From Chitinophaga pinensis (GTDB taxonomy: Bacteria; Bacteroidota; Bacteroidia; Flavobacteriales; Flavobacteriaceae), in NCBI GenBank assembly GCA_943324925.2, contig CALPNL020000045.1:1-11947 (forward strand): a stretch of 11,947 nucleotides of DNA, in the 5' to 3' direction. Below are positions 7,144 to 11,947 of the stretch, piece by piece; positions within the stretch are counted from its first letter, which is position 1; each line of letters starts with the position of its first letter. The position numbers and the translations under genes are program-made. The notes beneath the pieces are model-generated. The model did not search any database and had not been told where the DNA came from. It was given only the letters and a program-made list of their open reading frames with translations.

Positions 7144-8346
7144 TTATTTTCCGTCTACAAAGTCTTGTAAATACTGGAATCTTTTGGTTAGTTTTCCGTT
7201 TTCGGTCATTTTAGCTCTTTGAAGAATTCCGTCTTTATCGCCATTGAAAAAAGCGGGGATTACATGTTTCATAAACATTTCTCCAAAACCTTCACTTGCA
7301 TCTTTGGGTAATTCGCAAGGTAAATTATCTACTGACATCACTACAATTGCGGCTGGATGAAACACATCTACTTCTTTATGTTCACTGGGTAAATATCCAA
7401 ATAGGGGTTCTGCGATAGTTGATGCTTTAATAGTACAAGCAATAGGACCATTGACATCACAAGAAATATCGGCCACGACTTTAATCTTACAATTATTGGC
7501 TTGAAGCATTTCTTGAGTTAATATATATGGAGCATCATTCCCATAAAAATGACCTGCAATAAAAATATCGGAAACTTTCGTAAATCTCTCAAAATCAGTG
7601 GTATATTCTGCCGGATTAGTGTAAAAATCATTTTTACCTACTACTTTTCCGTCTTTACGCTTGTTATAATCCAATACATCAATTTGAACATACACTGGTT
7701 CTGAATATTTTTTTGACAGAAAATTTTCTACAGAAACCTCTTTCATTTTCATAGCGTCTAAAATTTCTTTAGCGCCATTTCCTACTTTTCCACAACCCGT
7801 TAATACCACTTTTATAGGAGGTAATACTTGTCTTTTTAATTTGGTTACTAATTCCTCTTTTCCTGAAAGAGTTTCCGCTTTTGGAATTGAAAACAATCCA
7901 AACTTAATTCCGAATGCTCTAAAAGCGTTGTACGTTCCTACAATTCCAGCATATCTTCCGAAACCAATCAGCCGATTAAAATTAGTGTCAACGATAGTTT
8001 CATGATCATAAAAATCAATATTTTTTTCGAGGATTGCTTGAAGTAGCTTTCTATTGTAAGGTTGTTTTTTTATAGTATGGGAAAAAAAGAAATACTTTTT
8101 ATTTGGAATTAATGACTCTACTGGAACTTCTTTAACTCCAAATAAAACATCACAATCGCTTAGATCATTAGAAACATTTATACCTACGCTAGAATATTGT
8201 TCATCCGAAAAAACTCTAATTTCGGAACATTCAACTTCAATTTCAGCTTTTGGAAACTGATTTTTCAATTGGATCAATTCTTCAGGAGAAAAAACAACTC
8301 TTCTATCTGGGGGATTCTTTCTTTCTTTTATGATTCCAAATTTCAT
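7144..8346 (-). CDS. Solo lysine-ketoglutarate reductase-like / saccharopine dehydrogenase-type NAD(P) oxidoreductase
   Basis: A 400-residue cytosolic dehydrogenase. Its N-terminal alanine dehydrogenase/PNT-type domain begins MKFGIIKERKNPPDRRVVFSPEEL and includes FFFSHTIKKQPYNRKLLQAIL (86-106), FYDHE (112-116) and GFGRYAGIVGTYNAFRAFG (128-146). A Rossmann segment follows with GCGKVGNG (184-191), then ADISCDVNGPI (292-302) and VDNLPCELPKDASEGFGE (339-356). These blocks match the lysine-2-oxoglutarate reductase half of the eukaryotic bifunctional AASS/LKR-SDH protein better than alanine dehydrogenase itself. The expected chemistry is NAD(P)H-linked reductive joining of an amino acid to a 2-oxoacid, or the reverse; lysine to saccharopine is the obvious candidate. 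The second (SDH) half is absent and no such gene adjoins. The gene is divergent from the serine hydrolase and has an excellent promoter. Annotation pipelines may simply say NAD(P)-dependent oxidoreductase. Fold is confident, substrate moderate. Confidence 0.85.
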   Translation of the reverse strand: MKFGIIKERKNPPDRRVVFSPEELIQLKNQFPKAEIEVECSEIRVFSDEQYSSVGINVSNDLSDCDVLFGVKEVPVESLIPNKKYFFFSHTIKKQPYNRKLLQAILEKNIDFYDHETIVDTNFNRLIGFGRYAGIVGTYNAFRAFGIKFGLFSIPKAETLSGKEELVTKLKRQVLPPIKVVLTGCGKVGNGAKEILDAMKMKEVSVENFLSKKYSEPVYVQIDVLDYNKRKDGKVVGKNDFYTNPAEYTTDFERFTKVSDIFIAGHFYGNDAPYILTQEMLQANNCKIKVVADISCDVNGPIACTIKASTIAEPLFGYLPSEHKEVDVFHPAAIVVMSVDNLPCELPKDASEGFGEMFMKHVIPAFFNGDKDGILQRAKMTENGKLTKRFQYLQDFVDGK

Positions 8347-8370
8347 TCTGTAATTTCTTTAATTTTCATT

Positions 8371-8401
8371 CAAAAGTAAGCTTAAGTGAATGGATGTCAA
8401 A
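8371..8401 (-). promoter_or_regulatory. Strong Bacteroidetes-type promoter of the reductase gene
   Basis: On the minus strand TTTG (8401-8398), a 19-bp spacer and TACTTTTG (8378-8371) match the TTTG / TAnnTTTG consensus exactly. The -7 box ends 24 bp before the ATG at 8346, so the leader would be about 15-20 nt. Confidence 0.8.
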
Positions 8402-8494
8402 ATTTATTTTAATAAAAATAATTTCCTTTATAATTGAAAAACAACCCCTTATATTTTGGTATAATAAATTTAAGTTAGCATACATAAATTAGAG

Positions 8495-8525
8495 TTTGAA
8501 AATACGTTTCTTTCCTATACATTTG
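8495..8525 (+). promoter_or_regulatory. Strong Bacteroidetes-type promoter of the serine hydrolase gene, very short leader
   Basis: TTTG (8495-8498), a 19-bp spacer and TACATTTG (8518-8525) match the consensus exactly. Only 16 bp separate the -7 box from the ATG at 8542, so transcription should begin about 8-12 nt upstream of the start codon. Confidence 0.8.
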
Positions 8526-8541
8526 TTCTTTCCCTTAACCG

Positions 8542-9732
8542 ATGACACATAAAACGCCAATAATTTACTTTAAGCTTTTTTTTATCTTTTTCCTTTGTTT
8601 ATCTTGTAAAGGCAACGATAAAAACAATCCTGAATCATTAATTTCTTCAATAGAAATGACTCCTACAGATTCTATTTTTCCAAAATTGTCTGAATCCTAT
8701 ATCTATTCTAAAAAGAATAAAATTGAGCATTTTTTTAATAAAAATTGGCCTTCTAAAAATAATAATATTAGCTTTTTAGTAGCAAAAGATGGACAAATAA
8801 TATATGAGAATTACTCTGGCTTTGGGGATTTAAGAAAGAAAACACCCATTACAAACGAAACACCCATTCACATAGCATCGGTTAGTAAAGTCATTACGGC
8901 AACTGCCATTTTAAAATTGATTAATGCTGGTAAAATTGATTTAGATCAAAAAGTAACTTCCCTTTTAAAAGGATTTCCCTATCCCGAAGTTACTATCAAA
9001 AATTTACTGAGTCATAGAAGTGGTATGCGTAATTATGCCTACTTTACAGATGATAGAAAAATTTGGGACAATCATAAAATTATGAGTAATCAAGACATTT
9101 TGAATATAATGATTACTAAGAAAATAGGTTTGGAAAGCAAAACCAACACTCGATTTCAATATTGCAATACCAATTATGCTATGTTAGCTTTGATCATTGA
9201 AAAGGTCACAGGAAAAAGTTATCCAGAGGCCATGAAATCAATGATATTTGAACCATTAGGAATGAAACATACATTTGTTTTTGATTATAAAAAAGAAAAA
9301 ACCGTAATTACTCCTTCTTATAGAGTGAATGGAATGCAAATAGCATTTGATTTTTTAGACGCCATTTACGGGGATAAAAACATTTTTTCCACTCCACAAG
9401 ACTTATTGCTTTTTGACATGGCTAGGAATTCAAAATATTTTTTAACACCTGAATTGCGAAACCAAATTTACCAAGGGTATAGCAATGAACATAAAGGTCA
9501 AAAAAATTATGGTTTGGGTATTCGTATGATCAACTTTGAAACGGGGCAAAATTTCTATTTTCACAACGGCTGGTGGCACGGAAACATGTCATCTTATGTG
9601 ACTTTGATTAAAGAGAATATTACTATAATTGCACTAACCAACAAATCGATGAAAAGCGTTTATAACATTCGAAAATTAGCGCCATTATTTGGAGACTATC
9701 CTTTTAAATTGGAGGATGAGTTGGAGGAGTAA
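8542..9732 (+). CDS. Serine hydrolase lipoprotein of the beta-lactamase class C / penicillin-binding-protein-like family
   Basis: A 396-residue envelope lipoprotein. A basic, hydrophobic N-terminus (KLFFIFFLCLS) leads to a lipobox-like CLSC, so Cys22 should be acylated; the following KGNDKNN linker is polar. The hydrolase domain (about 70-385) carries the three serine-enzyme motifs: SVSK (113-116, SxxK with nucleophile Ser113), YCN (207-209, YxN) and HNG (341-343, in the KTG position), plus the usual LLSHRSGM (155-162) and FEPLGMKHT. Such proteins are mostly D-amino-acid peptidases, transpeptidase-like enzymes or esterases of unknown substrate; HxG instead of KTG is common among them, and true beta-lactamase activity should not be assumed. 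The start is supported by the promoter 16 bp upstream and by the intact signal sequence. No clear terminator follows before ssrA. Family call secure, substrate unknown. Confidence 0.92.
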   Translation: MTHKTPIIYFKLFFIFFLCLSCKGNDKNNPESLISSIEMTPTDSIFPKLSESYIYSKKNKIEHFFNKNWPSKNNNISFLVAKDGQIIYENYSGFGDLRKKTPITNETPIHIASVSKVITATAILKLINAGKIDLDQKVTSLLKGFPYPEVTIKNLLSHRSGMRNYAYFTDDRKIWDNHKIMSNQDILNIMITKKIGLESKTNTRFQYCNTNYAMLALIIEKVTGKSYPEAMKSMIFEPLGMKHTFVFDYKKEKTVITPSYRVNGMQIAFDFLDAIYGDKNIFSTPQDLLLFDMARNSKYFLTPELRNQIYQGYSNEHKGQKNYGLGIRMINFETGQNFYFHNGWWHGNMSSYVTLIKENITIIALTNKSMKSVYNIRKLAPLFGDYPFKLEDELEE

Positions 9733-9853
9733 TATAATTACAGTTTGATCATGGAACAAGAGTCAAGTTTCACTCGAATTTAAAAGTCTTTCCACTTTTT
9801 ATCTATAATCTTGATCTTGAATCAAAAATCTAAATTCATAAATCAATAAGTGG

Positions 9854-9861
9854 TATATTTG
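9854..9861 (+). promoter_or_regulatory. Candidate -7 promoter element for ssrA
   Basis: TATATTTG matches TAnnTTTG exactly and ends 11 bp before the mature tmRNA 5' end, leaving room for a few extra nucleotides that RNase P would remove. No clear TTG lies at the proper upstream distance, so the -33 half is weak or absent. Confidence 0.55.
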
Positions 9862-9872
9862 CAACTCTATTT

Positions 9873-10269
9873 GGGGTCGACTGGTTTTGACAGCAAGTCG
9901 AATTGAAAAGTAAGCACGTCGAGAACTGGGACAATTCTCGTAAATAAAAGGTTTCAAAACACATACACGGCGAAGGAAACTACGCTCTTGCTGCATAATC
10001 TGAATTATAGTAAGATTAGCCTCGTCCTACAAGGTAGGAAAGCAGGATTCACCACGAAAGCTTTGGTTTATGGCGGTCGATAAAGGTGAATCGTAAATTT
10101 AAACCTAGATTTTCATGAGCTTCGGGTGGATTTCGAAAATAAAGAAGATAAGTGTTGTGCGACTGTTTCTGGTCAAACACAATATCGAAAACTCAATCAG
10201 AAAATAAGCGTGTAGAAAGCTCTTTAGTTGCTTGTTTGGACCCGGGTTCGATTCCCGGCGATTCCACAT
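9873..10269 (+). ncRNA. ssrA: Transfer-messenger RNA (tmRNA), tag peptide GEGNYALAA
   Basis: Rescues stalled ribosomes with SmpB and marks the unfinished proteins for proteolysis. The tRNA-like ends are clear: 5' GGGGTCG pairs with 3' CGATTCC (seven pairs, two G-U), and the T arm is CCGGG-TTCGATT-CCCGG just before it. The discriminator is A10266; the next bases are CAT, not CCA, so CCA must be added after transcription. A first pseudoknot helix pairs 9920-9925 (CGAGAA) with 9935-9940 (TTCTCG). The tag frame begins at GGC 9969 and reads GEGNYALAA, ending at TAA 9996-9998. A later hairpin (TCCTAC/GTAGGA, 10025-10039) lies in the downstream pseudoknot region. It is a one-piece, not permuted, tmRNA. 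The 3' limit is given as discriminator plus three bases; short open frames overlapping this gene are not coding. Identity is certain. Confidence 0.97.
9969..9998 (+). other. tmRNA tag-peptide reading frame (GEGNYALAA, stop)
   Basis: Nine codons from resume codon GGC to GCA, then TAA. The tag ends in ALAA, the C-terminal degradation signal recognised by ClpXP-type proteases in other bacteria. Confidence 0.93.
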
Positions 10270-10304
10270 AAAAAAAGACAAACTTATTAGTTTGTCTTTT
10301 TTTT
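10270..10304. terminator. Strong terminator after ssrA, likely bidirectional
   Basis: Fifteen-base-pair arms AAAAAAAGACAAACT and AGTTTGTCTTTTTTT close a 4-nt loop (TATT), with a T8 tract on the plus strand and a T7 tract on the minus strand. It immediately follows the tmRNA 3' end and sits about 50 bp beyond the stop of the convergent minus-strand gene. Confidence 0.95.
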
Positions 10305-10356
10305 GGTTTATTTTTAAAAATAATCAAATTACATTGAGCGGGGAATTTAAAATATT

Positions 10357-11947
10357 TTATTGGTATTTAACCAATTCAGGTTTTGATATTTCAAAATTTT
10401 CTAAGCCAAAATCAGAAGTATTAATAGCATTTGTTTTATAAATTGGTCCTCCATCAATGGGTAAATTAGGGTAATAGGAAAAGGAAAATTGAAACGATTT
10501 AAAAACCAAGTAATCATTACTAATAATAACACCAAACCCTATTTGTGAATACAATTTACTTGAAAATAAACCATGATTGTCATCACCAATTAATCCAACT
10601 GTATACCTAAAATAGGGATTTAATCTAAACCCCGTAATTTTCCATGGAGAATATCCTTGTGTTTGAAAATTAAACAACAATTTTTTAGTTCCAAATATAG
10701 ATTGACTGTTGAATCCATTAATTCCGGTATCTCCGTTAAGTGTAATTTTATCAGAAATTGCGTTGGGTCTATTCATGCCAATAACGAATTCGGGATTAAA
10801 AAATTGTCGGAATTTCCAGGCACCAATTTCTTCTAAATTTGTAAAATAAATGGCTTTCAATACGGCAGCACTTTCTTCAAAATTTCCGTTATTATAGAAA
10901 GTACCATATTCAAAATGGGTTCCTAAATAGCCAAAATTAAATAAATTACCAAGCGCAGCTTTTCCTCCAAAATAAGCCCGATTTACTTTGTTTTTATTTT
11001 GACTTCCCCCAGTCAAGGAATAATAAAATCCAGTGGCTATATCTTCAACAATATTAAAGTTAAAAATATATTTATCTTGAATGTAACTTCTAGAAGAGAT
11101 GCCAATTCCAATCAAATACAAATTTTCGTTGGAATAAATTCCAAGATTATTTAACTCAATAAATGGATTTTCTACAAAATTTTTATTGTAAAATCTTGCG
11201 GTAGTGAAAAAATTTGTACTTCTTTGATATTCCGAATTTCCTTTAAAAATTTGAATCGAATGCCCAGCCCAATAATCATTAAAATTAGCTTTGTACTTTT
11301 TAAATTCGAAGGTTTCCATGGGTGTTATAGTGATTTGACTTCCATAAACTTGACTCATTGAAAATCCCCCAGCCCATTTTGTAAATGTTGAATAAAAAGG
11401 CCGTTCAGCACTAAATAATTTCGTGTAGTTTTGGTCAAAATCAATACCATACGCAAGTGTAGTTTTGATAAAGGTGTTTTTTATGTTTGGAATAGTATAA
11501 CTGGTACTGTAACCGTCATGAATTCCTGTAAAATTTTTGGAATACGAATTAAAAAATTCGTGCCCTAGTCCAAAAAAGTTTTTTTCTTTTAATGAGAAAG
11601 TTGAATTTGTATTTGATAAATTAAATTGAGGGACGGCACTCCAGGAATCTAATATTCGTATGGAAATATCCACTGAGTCTTTAGAAACTAATTTTGTATT
11701 TAATAACAATTCGCTTATGTACCCTTGACTTCTAATTAAACGTGCCGATTCTTTAACTAGCAGTGAATCTAAGGGTTGGTTTTCCTTTATTAAAAGTAAA
11801 TTTTTAATGGCTAATTTTTTCGTTTTTATATGAAGGGAATTTCCTGCTCTAAGAAAGATATTCTTTGGCGTTTCAGTACTGTCGTTAACCGAATAACCAA
11901 ATGGATCAAAGGAATTTATGGTTATATTTCGAATTATTTTACCTTCA
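10357..11947 (-). CDS. POTRA plus beta-barrel outer-membrane protein (BamA/TamA-like), 5' end missing
   Basis: The frame is open from the window edge (first full codon at 11946) to the stop at 10357-10359, giving 529 visible residues without the N-terminus. The first roughly 100 residues look like a POTRA module: IKNLLLIKENQPLDSLLVKESARLIRSQGYI then LLNTKLVSKDSVDISIRILDSWSAVP, with the alpha-beta pattern and the 'E-S-x-R-L-x-R-x-x-x-Y-I' helix seen in Omp85-type proteins. The remainder (from about SLKEKNFFGLGHEF) is alternating aromatic-rich strands of a barrel. The end, LENFEISKPELVKYQ, lacks the classical terminal aromatic residue of barrel proteins. The TTG at 11709 is internal, not a start. 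Such proteins assemble or export outer-membrane components, but this one is not recognisably BamA itself, and its cargo is unknown. The gene is convergent with ssrA and shares its terminator. Confidence 0.78.
   Translation of the reverse strand, partial: EGKIIRNITINSFDPFGYSVNDSTETPKNIFLRAGNSLHIKTKKLAIKNLLLIKENQPLDSLLVKESARLIRSQGYISELLLNTKLVSKDSVDISIRILDSWSAVPQFNLSNTNSTFSLKEKNFFGLGHEFFNSYSKNFTGIHDGYSTSYTIPNIKNTFIKTTLAYGIDFDQNYTKLFSAERPFYSTFTKWAGGFSMSQVYGSQITITPMETFEFKKYKANFNDYWAGHSIQIFKGNSEYQRSTNFFTTARFYNKNFVENPFIELNNLGIYSNENLYLIGIGISSRSYIQDKYIFNFNIVEDIATGFYYSLTGGSQNKNKVNRAYFGGKAALGNLFNFGYLGTHFEYGTFYNNGNFEESAAVLKAIYFTNLEEIGAWKFRQFFNPEFVIGMNRPNAISDKITLNGDTGINGFNSQSIFGTKKLLFNFQTQGYSPWKITGFRLNPYFRYTVGLIGDDNHGLFSSKLYSQIGFGVIISNDYLVFKSFQFSFSYYPNLPIDGGPIYKTNAINTSDFGLENFEISKPELVKYQ

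Noticed and set aside
9811..9825. TTGAT/ATCAA inverted repeat after the serine hydrolase gene
   Set aside because: A 5-bp stem without a T-tract in AT-rich DNA is expected by chance.
9799..9996. Minus-strand open frame across the 5' part of ssrA
   Set aside because: It overlaps the tmRNA and its promoter and encodes nothing recognisable.
10359..10375. ATTGGT/ACCAAT hairpin at the stop of the POTRA-barrel gene as a terminator
   Set aside because: Only six base pairs, partly inside the coding end, and no T-tract follows; the ssrA terminator serves better.
10232..10441. Plus-strand open frame from the tmRNA 3' end through the terminator
   Set aside because: It reads through the T arm, the terminator hairpin and the end of the convergent gene, so it is spurious.
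11707..11709. TTG as the start codon of the last minus-strand gene
   Set aside because: The frame stays open for 79 more codons to the window edge and those codons encode the POTRA-like segment, so the real start is outside.
1..11947. Mobile element, phage, CRISPR or defence island
   Set aside because: No transposase, integrase, terminal repeats, spaced direct repeats or defence-family proteins are visible, and gene content is ordinary chromosomal.

Overview
The window looks like a chromosomal segment of a Flavobacteriaceae member, most likely Flavobacterium or a close relative. Supporting this are the low GC content, the absence of Shine-Dalgarno sequences, several promoters of the Bacteroidetes form (TTTG, about 19 bp, TAnnTTTG), typical flavobacterial protein families, and a tmRNA encoding a short tag ending in NYALAA. 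The genus is an inference; the phylum is well supported. I see no insertion sequence, integrase, CRISPR array, tRNA or prophage gene, and the gene set looks like ordinary chromosomal backbone.

Layout. Bases 1-1766 (+) hold htpG (Hsp90), missing its first few dozen codons at the window edge. It converges on a run of four minus-strand genes and shares a bidirectional terminator with the last of them. In transcription order that run is: a solo lysine-ketoglutarate-reductase-like (saccharopine dehydrogenase type) oxidoreductase (8346-7144), a FucP/GluP-type (FHS family) sugar:proton symporter (6954-5515), a TonB-dependent-receptor-like outer-membrane protein with plug and barrel but no N-terminal carboxypeptidase-regulatory domain (5383-3281), and a secreted M28 zinc metallopeptidase with a PA insert (3185-1815). 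A clear terminator separates transporter from receptor. The gaps of 95-189 bp suggest mostly independent transcription rather than a tight operon.

The reductase is divergent from a lipoprotein of the serine beta-lactamase-like hydrolase family (8542-9732, +). The 195-bp region between them carries two near-ideal Bacteroidetes promoters facing opposite ways, each with a 19-bp spacer; the one for the hydrolase leaves only about 10 nt of leader. Next is ssrA (tmRNA, 9873-10269, +), with tag GEGNYALAA and no encoded CCA, followed by a strong bidirectional terminator. The window ends in a minus-strand gene (10357 to beyond 11947) for a POTRA plus beta-barrel outer-membrane protein, truncated at its 5' end.

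Functionally, the window joins proteostasis (HtpG, tmRNA) with envelope functions (a receptor-like barrel, a POTRA-barrel protein, a lipoprotein hydrolase, a secreted peptidase), one sugar permease and one amino-acid dehydrogenase. The receptor and sugar permease could act in series, but nothing in the sequence proves this. I did not find a convincing novel system; the best leads are small regulatory structures and domain-architecture oddities.
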